From Thermodesulfatator sp. (lineage in GTDB: Bacteria; Desulfobacterota; Thermodesulfobacteria; Thermodesulfobacteriales; Thermodesulfobacteriaceae): 34,372 bases of DNA. The first letter of the stretch is position 1; each line of letters starts with the position of its first letter. Position numbers and translations under genes: made by a program. Below are positions 8,064-16,225 of the stretch, piece by piece. Below the pieces are notes generated by a model. The model worked only from the letters and a program-made list of their open reading frames with translations, was not told where the DNA came from and did not search any database. The stretch spans positions 1 to 34,372 of the forward strand of contig QOAM01000082.1 in assembly GCA_003978075.1 (NCBI GenBank), read 5' to 3'.

Positions 8064-8540
8064 TCAGAGGAGGTCCCCTTCCAGGAGGCGAAAGAGTTTT
8101 TCCACAGCCTCCTCAGGGCTTTCCACGTAGGTTACCCCTTCGATCTGGGGCCAGGTGCGGAGGCCGAAGACCGGCTTCCACATCTTGAGGGCCAAAGCTA
8201 TCTCGGAGAGGGTGCCGTAGCCCCCGGCTACGGCGATCACTCCCTCCACCGAACGGATGAGGACCACATTACGGGCGTGTCCCATATCCGTGACTACCGG
8301 AATTTGCACATAGGGATTGGCCTCCTCGGCTTTGTTGCCGGGGAGGATGCCCACGGTAAGCCCTCCGGCCTCCAAAGCCCCGCGACTGGCCGCCTCCATC
8401 ACTCCTCCAAGCCCGCCGGTGTACACCAGGGCTCCGCGTTGGGCCAAAAGCTTTCCCACTTGATAGGCCGCTTGGTAGATCTCCTTTCCGGCAATCCCCG
8501 TGCCTATTACTGCTACTCTTCGCCTATTCCTCAAAACCAT
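8064..8540 (-). CDS. TIGR00725 / LOG family protein (Rossmann-fold, DprA-like)
   Basis: Small cytoplasmic Rossmann-fold protein of the lysine-decarboxylase-like/LOG superfamily, whose best-studied members release cytokinin-type bases from nucleotides. Members close to this one are uncharacterised. Visible elements are the N-terminal RVAVIGTG strand-loop, YTGGLGGVMEAASRGA and the AGGYGTLSEIALAL phosphate-binding loop, a variant of PGGxGTxxE. The track start at 8561 lies deep inside pcm. I prefer the ATG at 8540 because GGTGGGAGAGT sits directly upstream. Even so it overlaps the pcm stop by 17 bases, pointing to translational coupling. It is the last gene of the lipoprotein-pcm-LOG operon, followed by a probable terminator. 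Confidence 0.85.
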   Translation of the reverse strand: MVLRNRRRVAVIGTGIAGKEIYQAAYQVGKLLAQRGALVYTGGLGGVMEAASRGALEAGGLTVGILPGNKAEEANPYVQIPVVTDMGHARNVVLIRSVEGVIAVAGGYGTLSEIALALKMWKPVFGLRTWPQIEGVTYVESPEEAVEKLFRLLEGDLL

Positions 8541-9189
8541 ACTCTCCCACCAGTTTGACAAATCTTACCGGCTCCAAGGTCTGCCGATGAAAGCGGCCCC
8601 CTTTTTTGACTACTTTGACCAGGTATTGCGACCACATATCTCCTACGGGCATGACCAGCCTCCCTCCTTCAGCCAGTTGTTCCAGGAGGGGTTCCGGGAC
8701 TTTAGGACCGGCAGCCGTGACGATGATGGCCTCGAAAGGGGCTACCTCTGGCCAGCCCTTGCTCCCATCTCCCAGGCGGAGGATGATATTGGTGTAGCCC
8801 AGGGCTTCCAGAACCCGCCGGGCCCTTTCCAGAAGACGTGGATGGCGTTCGATGGAATAGACCCAGCGGGCCAGTTCCGCCAGGATGGCCGCTTGATATC
8901 CCGACCCTGTGCCCACCTCCAGGACTTTTTCATTTCCCTTCAATTCCAGAGCCTCGGTCATAAGGGCTACAATGTAGGGTTGGGAGATAGTCTGCCCTTC
9001 CCCAATGGGCAGAGGATGATCGGCATAGGCCTGATCCCACAAGGCCTCGTCCACAAAAAGGTGGCGAGGGACCTTGCGCATGGCCGCCAGCACCCTTGCG
9101 TCGGTAATGCCTCGAGCGGCAATCTGGGCCTCCACCATGCGTTCCCGAGCCCGCCGATAAGGATCTGTTTCCGAGTGGATGGCTTTCAT
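8524..9189 (-). CDS. pcm: Protein-L-isoaspartate O-methyltransferase
   Basis: Repairs age- or heat-damaged proteins by methylating isoaspartyl residues with S-adenosylmethionine. Motifs include the N-terminal REXMVEAQIAARGI-type helix, PIGEGQTISQPYIVALM before the SAM site, and motif I LEVGTGSGYQAAILAEL at about residues 84-100. The C-terminal PVRFVKLVGEYGF is typical. At 221 residues it is full length. Its ATG overlaps the stop of the upstream lipoprotein gene as ATGA, and the LOG-family gene begins inside its 3' end. Isoaspartate formation is faster at high temperature, so the enzyme fits a thermophile, but pcm is widespread in mesophiles as well. Confidence 0.95.
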   Translation of the reverse strand: MKAIHSETDPYRRARERMVEAQIAARGITDARVLAAMRKVPRHLFVDEALWDQAYADHPLPIGEGQTISQPYIVALMTEALELKGNEKVLEVGTGSGYQAAILAELARWVYSIERHPRLLERARRVLEALGYTNIILRLGDGSKGWPEVAPFEAIIVTAAGPKVPEPLLEQLAEGGRLVMPVGDMWSQYLVKVVKKGGRFHRQTLEPVRFVKLVGEYGFEE

Positions 9190-9518
9190 GAGCGAGGCTT
9201 AGTTACATAGTAGATGCAGTCCACCACCCGACCCGCGGAAAAGGTGATCCGCAGGACTTCGATCTCTTCCCGCCCGAATTTTTTCCCCAAAAAAGGCACA
9301 GCAGCCAGGGCATCGCGGCGTAGATGATAATAGAACCAGACTACCCTCCCGTCAGGAAGCCTTTCTACCTCTTGCGGAGGTCCAAGATATCGCTGAACTT
9401 CTTCCGCAGAGACTTGTTTCTTGACCATACAGGCCTTGGAAGCCAGATTAAGCCCTGGTTTGGCCGTACAGGCTGCTATTCCCATCAAGAGGATTAAGCA
9501 CCAAGTAAACTTGCGCAT
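9186..9518 (-). CDS. Small SmpA/BamE-like lipoprotein
   Basis: The N-terminus is a lipoprotein signal: a hydrophobic stretch ending in MGIAAC, so Cys17 would be the acylated residue after cleavage. The mature part of about 94 residues contains SAEEVQRYLGPPQEVERLPDGRVVWFYY, which resembles the SmpA/OmlA (BamE) fold in which a helix-turn is followed by strands carrying the residue pattern GxPxxV...G...WxY. It would sit in the periplasm on a membrane. Whether it serves the BAM complex is unproven; BamE-like folds also occur in unrelated lipoproteins. It is first in the lipoprotein-pcm-LOG set. No Shine-Dalgarno sequence is seen before the ATG. Confidence 0.72.
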   Translation of the reverse strand: MRKFTWCLILLMGIAACTAKPGLNLASKACMVKKQVSAEEVQRYLGPPQEVERLPDGRVVWFYYHLRRDALAAVPFLGKKFGREEIEVLRITFSAGRVVDCIYYVTKPRS

Positions 9519-9539
9519 ATCGTTTAGCTTAATTATAGT
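9511..9539 (+). promoter_or_regulatory. Candidate promoter for the zinc-ribbon gene
   Basis: TTGCGC (9511-9516) and TATAGT (9534-9539) are separated by exactly 17 bases, placing a transcript start about 20 bases before the zinc-ribbon ATG. The same AT core reads TATAAT on the minus strand (9532-9537), so it may also drive the divergent lipoprotein gene. The -35 match is weak. Confidence 0.4.
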
Positions 9540-9567
9540 AGCATAAGTCGCCGCAGGGGAGGAAGAG

Positions 9568-9879
9568 ATGCGTTGTCCAAAGTGTCATTTTATTACCTAT
9601 GAAGGGCACCGTACCTGCCCTCGATGTGGAGCAGATCTTTCTTCTATTTCGGAAAGCCTGGGGCCCTTTTACGAACCCCACTTCCCTGAAGACCTCATTT
9701 TGACCGATACTCTCTTGACCCCTCCTCCCTTTATTCAGTCCCCGGAAAATCTTCCTCCTGTGGAGTCCCCCTCCGAAGAGGAGACCTCTGAAAAGGAGAC
9801 CTTTTCTGTGGCCGGGCCTTCTGTGGAAGACGAAATCCTGAAAGAGTTAGAGGAGGCCTTGCAGGAAGAAACCTCTTAG
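9568..9879 (+). CDS. Small zinc-ribbon protein with acidic tail
   Basis: A 103-residue protein opening with a four-cysteine zinc ribbon: C3-P-K-C6 and C17-P-R-C20. The remainder is Pro- and Glu-rich, low in complexity and predicted to be largely disordered (inference), ending in a Glu-rich helix. There is no membrane segment or signal peptide. An excellent ribosome site (GGGGAGGAAGAG) precedes the ATG. Proteins of this build occur in related anaerobes as hypotheticals. I do not recognise a function; binding of nucleic acid or protein through the ribbon is possible. Confidence 0.75.
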   Translation: MRCPKCHFITYEGHRTCPRCGADLSSISESLGPFYEPHFPEDLILTDTLLTPPPFIQSPENLPPVESPSEEETSEKETFSVAGPSVEDEILKELEEALQEETS

Positions 9880-9923
9880 AAAAAGTATGTTTCTCTCAAC
9901 ATCAAATCAAAGGAGGGGGAGAC

Positions 9924-10142
9924 ATGGCCACCAGGAGGTTATCCATAAGAAAGATAAAAGAGATATTGCGTCTTAAGCACGGATTGGGGCTCTCCAACAG
10001 GGCTATAGCCAGGAGTTGCAACATCTCCCACAAGACGGTGAAGAGGTATCTCGAGAGGGCTCGGGAGGCAGGACTTGGCTGGCCTCTGCCGGAGGGGATG
10101 GACGAGGAAGCCCTAGAGGAAAGGCTCTTTCCCGGGACTTAG
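9924..10142 (+). CDS. IS21-family transposase IstA, N-terminal remnant (HTH domain only)
   Basis: The 72 residues match the start of IS21 IstA transposases: a basic leader, a helix-turn-helix with GLSNRAIARSCNISHKTVKRYL, then GLGWPLPEG and EALEERLFPG. A full IstA has roughly 400-500 residues with a DDE integrase core. Here translation stops two residues after the conserved LFPG block and no integrase core or istB follows. A strong AAAGGAGGGGGA ribosome site remains. The simplest reading is a truncated element. An alternative is a kept small DNA-binding protein, since the HTH shows no internal stop or visible damage. I did not find IS21 terminal repeats or a target duplication. Confidence 0.8.
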   Translation: MATRRLSIRKIKEILRLKHGLGLSNRAIARSCNISHKTVKRYLERAREAGLGWPLPEGMDEEALEERLFPGT

Positions 10143-10194
10143 ACCTCTGAAAAAGTCAGGAGTCTCATTTAATCTTCAAGGTTTAGCTCAAGAT

Positions 10195-10713
10195 TTATAG
10201 AAAATCCTCGGCTCGAGGATTTTCCGGAAGGCCCATCAGGAAAAGGTGAATCTCTTTCTGTAAAGGATCCGGGACGTTAGCCTTTTCCAGAACCGCCCTC
10301 CTCTCTTCATCGGTTAGATGGAAAAGGTAGGCCGCCATAAGCGAAACTCCAGGAGACACCTTCTTCAGCTTGACCAGATTTTCTACCTGGTGGACCAGTT
10401 GAAGGATTTTTTCCAGCCGTTGAGTGCTTGATCCCAGAAGGGCCTTTAAGGCCAATTCCAAGCGTTCCCGGAAAAGTTCTCCTCGCTGAGCCAGAAGCTC
10501 TGGGGGAAGATTTCCCAGACATTGCTCGGCATATTTACAGTAGGCCGCACAGCTAAAGTCCATACGAGGATTGGGGACTCTTTGGCCACAATTTGGACAC
10601 TTGCGCGCGGTATCATCCTTGAAAAACTCGATCTCCCAGCCACAAAAAGGACATTCTATCTCAAAGATGGCGTCTTCCCTCCAATAGCGGGTGTCTTGCC
10701 CGGGACAGCGCAT
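10195..10713 (-). CDS. Cysteine-rich protein related to HD-domain phosphohydrolases, HD motif lost
   Basis: The N-terminus, CPGQDTRYW then CPFCGWEIEFFKDD, matches (from memory) a family in sulfate reducers and Geobacter-like bacteria annotated as HD-domain phosphohydrolases. A zinc ribbon is formed by C21/C24 and C39/C42, and a second cluster by C55, C59 and C65 in CAAYCKYAEQC. In relatives a C-terminal HD domain follows with an AAxLHDIG-type motif. Here the aligned stretch reads LMAAYLFHLTDEERR, without the His-Asp pair, and the protein ends soon after at 172 residues. It is probably a non-catalytic, shortened homologue. It has its own candidate promoter (10745-10773) and a GGAGG ribosome site nine bases from the ATG. 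The relation is fairly sure; the loss of activity is inference. Confidence 0.72.
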   Translation of the reverse strand: MRCPGQDTRYWREDAIFEIECPFCGWEIEFFKDDTARKCPNCGQRVPNPRMDFSCAAYCKYAEQCLGNLPPELLAQRGELFRERLELALKALLGSSTQRLEKILQLVHQVENLVKLKKVSPGVSLMAAYLFHLTDEERRAVLEKANVPDPLQKEIHLFLMGLPENPRAEDFL

Positions 10714-10744
10714 TTGTTTTTTTCCTCCATCGTTTTATTTTTTA

Positions 10745-10773
10745 ATCTTACCTCGGAAAATGGTTTAATCCAA
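10745..10773 (-). promoter_or_regulatory. Candidate promoter for the HD-related gene
   Basis: On the minus strand TTGGAT (10768-10773) and TAAGAT (10745-10750) have a 17-base spacer. A GGAGG ribosome site and ATG follow about 30 bases downstream. Confidence 0.42.
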
Positions 10774-10852
10774 AAAGACTCTGGTAGTCACGCCTGACTT
10801 AGAAAGTTCTTAGGGTTTTTTCCCGGAAAAACTTATCTGGGTCTTTTCACAA

Positions 10853-10878
10853 AAAAGGCGGGGTTTCCCCCGCCTTTT
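10853..10878 (-). terminator. Rho-independent terminator of the porin gene
   Basis: An 11-bp perfect stem AAAAGGCGGGG / CCCCGCCTTTT closes a four-base loop. On the minus strand it ends in six T residues. It lies 26 bases past the porin stop codon and is among the strongest terminators in the window. A and T flanks on both sides mean it could also act on plus-strand transcripts. Confidence 0.9.
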
Positions 10879-10904
10879 AAAGAACCCTCCATGGACCGTT
10901 TTGC

Positions 10905-12566
10905 TTAGAAGTAGATCTCAAAGGAAGCGTAGAAGTTGAACATATGATCCAACGGAGCAAAGAGCTGCATAGCCGCAGGCCCCATGGGGGTCATGGCATC
11001 CAGTTCGTGGATCTCGTGAGGCTCACCCAGCCACATCCCGCTTCCGCTGTAGTTGAACCAGAAGTACTGGAACCCTAAACGCAGAAAGACCTTGGCGTAC
11101 TTGGAGAGGGCGTCTCCCGCCGGAAGATCCTGGATCCAGTAGACCTCCGCCACATGCCCCCGGGTGGTAAGCTTGTTGATATACACATCATCCGTGCCCA
11201 TGGAGAAGGGCATCCACCACTTAGAGCCGTAGTTGTACTCCAAGCCCACCTTGGCTCCAGGAATCCAGGGGAGAGGTATACGTGCTCCTACATACACCGC
11301 CCAACCCGCGTGAGTGTCGGTATCCACCTTCCGCGGATCCATGGAGAAGCCCCCCAACAGACCGTAATACATGTTGATGACCCTACCCATCATAGGGTTG
11401 TACACAGGCATGGCCGCTACCTTGTCAGGATCGGCAATGGAGAGCCCGGCAGAGATGAAATAGTCCACCCCTTCCAGGCCGATATAGGGGATGTCTACCT
11501 TGTGCAGCCAGGTAGCCCCAATTTCATAGATATCTCCGAGGTTGTGGCGGGTGGTCACATGCATAGGACCGATATCGCTGAAGTAGAAGGTCCCCTCGGG
11601 GAAATCCATGATCCCTTCGGCCTTGAAAGCCTGAATGATCAGGAGCATGTTGCGCTCGTGATCGTCGATCACATCCCAAGCAAAACCATAGAAGTCTATG
11701 TCGTCCTTGGCCCGATCCTCATAGAGCTTGAAACCGGATTCAAAGCCACGCCCGTAACAGACCCGGATCCGTCCAGGCCAAGGCCAGTGATACTGAAACC
11801 CGATAGTGGCCCCGTCAAAAGGCACATCGAAGTTAATCCCTGCCGGGGTAGCATCCCGCTTGTCTAACCCCTCGCGAAGGTGTAAGGGGGCTCCGTGGGT
11901 GGTGGGTCGGCGACCAAAGGAGACCCAAATGGGTAACCCGGCAATACCTACCCAATTGAAATAGGCCCGGTCCACATACAGACGGCTATCTGAGGGACGT
12001 ACCCCAAAGGTGAAGTTATTGTCCATGCCCGGAAAGATCTCCGGAGATATGTAATTGTCAGACATTCCCCAGATCTTGTAATAAGCCAAGCGCACCTTAA
12101 CCCGCGTATTCTCCGTAGGGCTCACCTTAAAATTGAGGCGCATGCGGTTGGTCCAGATAGTATCGTTTTCTTTATGCCCTTTTAGGTTTTTCACTCCGCC
12201 AAAGACGGTGACCATGTGGTTCAGACCCTGGTCATAACGGAAACCCGAGAAATACCCCAAATAGCTCCGCGGAACATGGGCCCGAGTCGAGTCTACACGC
12301 GTGCGAATATCTCCCCAGATCTGGAATTTCCCCATGTTGTCCTTAAACTTCTCCATCAAATCACTCATCTCGTCCACGGTGTCCGAGGTCTCCTCCTGAG
12401 ACTCTTTGAGCTCTTGAAGCTGCTTTTTCAATTCCTGAAGTTCTTTTTCCAGCTGCTGGATGCGCTGCATGAGTTCTTGCTGCGAGGCCCCAGTGTAAGC
12501 CCAAAGCCCCGCCGGCACCACCAAAAGAACCGCCAACACTAAACCAAGCAACCGTCTCATGCCCAC
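10905..12566 (-). CDS. DUF3373 family outer-membrane beta-barrel protein (putative porin)
   Basis: Predicted outer-membrane protein of 553 residues. A signal peptide (about residues 1-23, ending in GLWAYTG) is followed by a coiled coil of Gln/Glu/Leu heptads (about 28-75), then a long region of alternating aromatic strands such as MRLNFKVSPTENTRVKVRLAY. It ends in FNFYASFEIYF, with the terminal Phe expected for BAM-assembled barrels. The N-terminal coiled coil plus barrel matches the DUF3373 family common in sulfur- and sulfate-metabolising bacteria. AGGAGG precedes the ATG at good spacing. It seems transcribed alone, with an AT-rich upstream region and a strong terminator. This suggests high expression. 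The pore's substrate cannot be told. Confidence 0.88.
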   Translation of the reverse strand: MGMRRLLGLVLAVLLVVPAGLWAYTGASQQELMQRIQQLEKELQELKKQLQELKESQEETSDTVDEMSDLMEKFKDNMGKFQIWGDIRTRVDSTRAHVPRSYLGYFSGFRYDQGLNHMVTVFGGVKNLKGHKENDTIWTNRMRLNFKVSPTENTRVKVRLAYYKIWGMSDNYISPEIFPGMDNNFTFGVRPSDSRLYVDRAYFNWVGIAGLPIWVSFGRRPTTHGAPLHLREGLDKRDATPAGINFDVPFDGATIGFQYHWPWPGRIRVCYGRGFESGFKLYEDRAKDDIDFYGFAWDVIDDHERNMLLIIQAFKAEGIMDFPEGTFYFSDIGPMHVTTRHNLGDIYEIGATWLHKVDIPYIGLEGVDYFISAGLSIADPDKVAAMPVYNPMMGRVINMYYGLLGGFSMDPRKVDTDTHAGWAVYVGARIPLPWIPGAKVGLEYNYGSKWWMPFSMGTDDVYINKLTTRGHVAEVYWIQDLPAGDALSKYAKVFLRLGFQYFWFNYSGSGMWLGEPHEIHELDAMTPMGPAAMQLFAPLDHMFNFYASFEIYF

Positions 12567-12663
12567 ACCTCCTGCTCTTAGCTTTATCTTACCCCAATAA
12601 CACCACCCTCCGTAAATGTAAAGTCCGCCTATTATCTATAAAACCAAATCTAAGACGGTATAA

Positions 12664-12691
12664 AAAATAAAATCGATTTTAGAGCATTCAA
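12664..12691 (-). promoter_or_regulatory. Candidate promoter for the porin gene
   Basis: On the minus strand TTGAAT (12686-12691) and TATTTT (12664-12669) are 16 bases apart within a strongly AT-rich stretch. This would give a leader of roughly 90 bases before the porin ATG. A second AT-rich -10-like TATAGATAAT lies nearer the gene (12631-12640) without a good -35. Confidence 0.3.
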
Positions 12692-12705
12692 TTGCAGATT
12701 TAAGT

Positions 12706-12725
12706 AAAAAATCTTCTGATTTTTT
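12706..12725 (-). terminator. Weak AT-rich hairpin at the end of the AsmA-like gene
   Basis: AAAAAATC and GATTTTTT form a perfect 8-bp inverted repeat with a four-base loop right after the AsmA-like stop codon. The stem has only one G-C pair, so termination may be partial and some transcripts could run into the porin gene. Confidence 0.38.
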
Positions 12726-15700
12726 CATTTTGGAGTAACTACCTGAGCAGGGAGCTGGAAAACCCGCTTAAAGACATTGAAAATTCCCTGACTGATGGCC
12801 TTAGGATCCAAGGGCACAAACTTGGGGTCGCGGTAGGTCCCCCGTACCCCTACCGGGAAAGAGACCAGCATCTTTTCTTTGCCGGCGAGAAGAAAGCCTA
12901 CCAGAGGGATCTTGCTAGTAAGGGTGTCGATGGTCTTGAAGGGAGAGACGAGCACCGTAAGGTCCAAACGACCGTCTGGAAGATAGATATCTCCAGAGGC
13001 AAAGAGCCTCAGCCCTGGCCCTTCCAGATGGGCGTCTTCCACGCGGATCTTGGATCCTTCCACCCGGGCAGTGACCGAAAGCCCTGTGTAGGGAAAACCT
13101 TGTTCTTCCAAAGAGGGGATCTGGCCGCGGAAGAGATCGATAGGGCTCAAGAAACCGAAAAGCTTGGCCAGGAGACCGAAACGTCTGATTTCCCCGGAAG
13201 GGGAGTGTAGAAAAATCTCCCCCTCACCGCTCTCCCAAAGAGAGCGCCTGCCGGAAAAACGCACCTCCACCCGAAGCTCGTAAGGCCCGCGAATCAAGGC
13301 CTCTTTGTGGGGAGAAATGCAGGTCAAGAGGTTCTCCAGTTCCCCCTGGGGCCGGAAAAGGGCTAGCTTCAAGGTTCGCCATTTCCCGAAGACATACTCC
13401 CCTCGCACCGGGAGGTCGCAGAAACGGGCCTCCGAAAGCACTACCCGGCCCTCTCCCGGACGATAAAAGAGCTCCCCTTTGGCCTGGGAAAGGCGGTACC
13501 GAGAGGTAAGCCTTAGATCTTTCACGAAAAAGCTTACATGCCCCACCCAAGAAGGCCCCCTCTTGCCGGTTCCCTTTTTTCTTAGATGCTCCTTCAAGTA
13601 AGGAAGATCCAGATGCTTAGAGGCCAACCGGGCCTGGAAGCGGAAATAGTGAGGGACTACCTCAAGCTCTCCGGAAAGTCGAAAATCCGAAGGTCCCCAC
13701 CGCCCTTCAAGTCGCGAGATCTCCAGGCTTCTCCCCTTACCTATGAGGGCGAAACGGTCTATTTCCGGCAAACCATTATAGGGTATTTTTACCGGTCCTC
13801 CGGAAAGGCGCCCTTCAAAATGGCTGAGCAGGGGGTGTTGGGCGTGAAAATCCAGGCGAAAATCGGTCTCAAATTGGCCCAAAAGCCCCGGGTTTTGCTG
13901 AAAGAGCGCGCTTAAAGACTTCCCCGAGAGGTGGCCTTGGAGAACCACACGGAAACCCTCCGGGATTTTCTGGCCGGAAAAGTGCAATTCCTCACCAGCG
14001 TAAGCGAGATGCCCTCCTTCCACACGCCAGAAATGCGGAGCGCGCTCAAAGCGTCCTTCCAAAAGGGCCCCTGCGGGAGAGATGATCGCAAAGGCCATCT
14101 CTATCTGCGATCCCTTGCGAGAGAGCTCCAGGTGACGCACCTGAAGCGGGGCCCGCAAGCGAAAGCGCCGATCCACCCGATAACGCCGATAAAGGTGCTC
14201 AAGGAGTCCGGATTCAAGCTCCCCCGAGCCGCGGAGGGAGAGACTCTTCTGGGAAAGCTGGAGATCTCCGGAGAGGCGGAGCTCACTCTTTGCGATCTTG
14301 AAGTTTCCCGGCCCGAAGCCCAGGGTCTCTTTCTGATAGCGCACCGGGAGTTGGGAAAAGCGAACCGAGAGGTCCAGAGAAGGCAAATAAAGGGAGCCCG
14401 AGGCGAGCCTTGCCGAAAAGATGAGCCTTGAACGTAGGGTCTTTCCAGAGAGGGGGCCTCGGAAGGAAAGGGCCTCCAGATCCGCCTCCGAAAGAGAGAG
14501 GCGGTAAGTTTTGATGATCTTGCGCATCGCAGGAATTCGGGCCAAAAGCGGCTGAAGGACGGAGAACTTTATTCGCCCCCGGGCTTCACGGACCGCTATA
14601 CGGGCCGGGTGTGTAGAAAAATCGTACTCCAAAGAAGTCACCACCTGACCAAAAGGGCCGGAAAGAAGCATACCTGAGAGGGTAATTTTCTTTTTCTCTA
14701 GGCGAAAAAGCCCCTCCGAGGCCCGGAGAGGAAAGGGGAGGCGCGGATCTCGAAGGAGAAGGCCCTCAGGCCGTAGACGCAAGGCCACCTTTGGGGAGGC
14801 CCGGGTACCCGAAAGGGTGATCTCTCCAGAGACCGGCCCGGAGGCCGAGAGTTTGGCCAGGACCTTGCGGGCCTTCTTCGAGGCTGATCGGGCCACTTCC
14901 AGGAGCTCCGCCGCTTCCCCTTCAAAGCGCGCTCTTATCCAAAGGGGAGCCTGACGATCGCGCAAGTGGACCTTCACCGAAGCCGAGGAAATGGAAGCCC
15001 CTTTCAGATGGGCTGCCCCCCGAAAAGTGAGGGCTCCCGTGACCAAGGAGAAGGTGCCTGTGGCCCCGGAAATCTCCAGCCGGGGATGGGTAAGGGAAAG
15101 GGCTCCCTCTTTCACGCGGGCGGAAAGGATGAGGTTTTCTGGGCGAAAACAGGCCTTCAGACTGCGGGCCTGGGCCCTGAAGTCCCCCTCCTCGAATCGT
15201 CCTGCTTTCACCCTGGACAGAAAGCGGGCCAGGCCCCGGCTTTTTTTGGCAAAGGGCAGGAGACGCTCACGCAAGGCCTTAAAGTCGAGCTCTTGGACCT
15301 TGAAGGCCAGATTGTAAAAACCTTTTTCCCGCGCCAGGCGTCCCTCTCCCTTGAGGAGCGGCTCCCGGAACTCGAAGTTCTTGAAAAGGACCTCCCAGCC
15401 CGAGGGTCCCAGGGTAAGTTGCCCTTCGAGCTTGGCGCAGGAAATGAGCTGCAGGCCCTGGGGTTTTACGCAAGGGGCGGTGAGGATAAAACCCGCCACC
15501 AGCCCCCCCTCCTCGTAAGTATAGGCCAAGGAGAGCGAAAGATCGGTCTTTTTGAGAGGTATGGGCCAGGCCAGCCCCGGCCAGCGAAAACGGGAAAGGT
15601 CCACGTGGGTAGCTTCTAGTCTCCCCTCCAGCCCGAGCTCCCGGGGATTGATCCGGGCTTTAAGATAGAATTTTTCCAGAAAAGGGGCGGTGGCCGAGGC

Positions 15701-16225
15701 CTCAAGCAGGATCTGCTCCCGCTGAGTACTCACCTCCGCCGAGAGATCGGCTAAGTCCAAGAGAGAAGTGCCCTGGCGATAGATCTGGAGGCGACCCCGG
15801 GAAAGGCGGGCTGAAAGGGCGGGAAGGGACGGGATCTTCTTGAGGAATTCCTGGAGCCGAAAGCCCCTACCTTTTTGGGAAAGATGCACGGTGAGGCGAG
15901 GGGTGTCCAGGGAAAAGTCCCGCACCACTATCCGCCGGTGGAAAAGGGGAAGAATTTCCGGGTAAAGTTTGAGACTCTTCACCGTAAGGAGGTAGCGTGG
16001 GGCCTTGATGCGCACCCCTTCAGCCGAAAGACCTGGCCGCAGGAAGACCTTCACCCGCAGGGTCTTTATCCATACCTGGGCATGAAGGGTGCGCGAAAGA
16101 CGTTGGGAAACCCGATCCCTGATCGCCGAAAGATTGACCAAATAGGGTAAGGAAAGGCTCAAAGCGATCAGTAGAAGAAGGAGTCCGGCCACTAAGAGTC
16201 CGGAGATCTTCAAAAATCTTCTCAT
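12725..16225 (-). CDS. AsmA-like envelope protein (YhdP/AsmA superfamily)
   Basis: Large inner-membrane-anchored periplasmic protein of 1166 residues. A membrane helix (about residues 8-30) follows the basic MRRFLKISG start. The rest is long runs of beta-strand patterns, as in the AsmA, YhdP and TamB proteins that form a hydrophobic groove and carry phospholipids between membranes. The C-terminal part, LLAKLFGFLSPIDLFRGQIP through VGVRGTYRDPKFVPLDPKAI, is the AsmA-like C-terminal region. Transport of lipid or LPS to the outer membrane is family knowledge, not shown here. The ATG overlaps the stop of the upstream histidine phosphatase gene as ATGA. Which AsmA subgroup it belongs to is uncertain. 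Confidence 0.85.
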   Translation of the reverse strand: MRRFLKISGLLVAGLLLLLIALSLSLPYLVNLSAIRDRVSQRLSRTLHAQVWIKTLRVKVFLRPGLSAEGVRIKAPRYLLTVKSLKLYPEILPLFHRRIVVRDFSLDTPRLTVHLSQKGRGFRLQEFLKKIPSLPALSARLSRGRLQIYRQGTSLLDLADLSAEVSTQREQILLEASATAPFLEKFYLKARINPRELGLEGRLEATHVDLSRFRWPGLAWPIPLKKTDLSLSLAYTYEEGGLVAGFILTAPCVKPQGLQLISCAKLEGQLTLGPSGWEVLFKNFEFREPLLKGEGRLAREKGFYNLAFKVQELDFKALRERLLPFAKKSRGLARFLSRVKAGRFEEGDFRAQARSLKACFRPENLILSARVKEGALSLTHPRLEISGATGTFSLVTGALTFRGAAHLKGASISSASVKVHLRDRQAPLWIRARFEGEAAELLEVARSASKKARKVLAKLSASGPVSGEITLSGTRASPKVALRLRPEGLLLRDPRLPFPLRASEGLFRLEKKKITLSGMLLSGPFGQVVTSLEYDFSTHPARIAVREARGRIKFSVLQPLLARIPAMRKIIKTYRLSLSEADLEALSFRGPLSGKTLRSRLIFSARLASGSLYLPSLDLSVRFSQLPVRYQKETLGFGPGNFKIAKSELRLSGDLQLSQKSLSLRGSGELESGLLEHLYRRYRVDRRFRLRAPLQVRHLELSRKGSQIEMAFAIISPAGALLEGRFERAPHFWRVEGGHLAYAGEELHFSGQKIPEGFRVVLQGHLSGKSLSALFQQNPGLLGQFETDFRLDFHAQHPLLSHFEGRLSGGPVKIPYNGLPEIDRFALIGKGRSLEISRLEGRWGPSDFRLSGELEVVPHYFRFQARLASKHLDLPYLKEHLRKKGTGKRGPSWVGHVSFFVKDLRLTSRYRLSQAKGELFYRPGEGRVVLSEARFCDLPVRGEYVFGKWRTLKLALFRPQGELENLLTCISPHKEALIRGPYELRVEVRFSGRRSLWESGEGEIFLHSPSGEIRRFGLLAKLFGFLSPIDLFRGQIPSLEEQGFPYTGLSVTARVEGSKIRVEDAHLEGPGLRLFASGDIYLPDGRLDLTVLVSPFKTIDTLTSKIPLVGFLLAGKEKMLVSFPVGVRGTYRDPKFVPLDPKAISQGIFNVFKRVFQLPAQVVTPK

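Noticed and set aside
11154-11867. 237-residue plus-strand ORF inside the porin gene
   Set aside because: Antisense shadow; His/Pro/Val-rich composition mirrors the codons of the barrel strands.
14966-15619. 217-residue plus-strand ORF inside the AsmA-like gene
   Set aside because: Antisense shadow of a well-supported long gene; no domain and no ribosome site of note.
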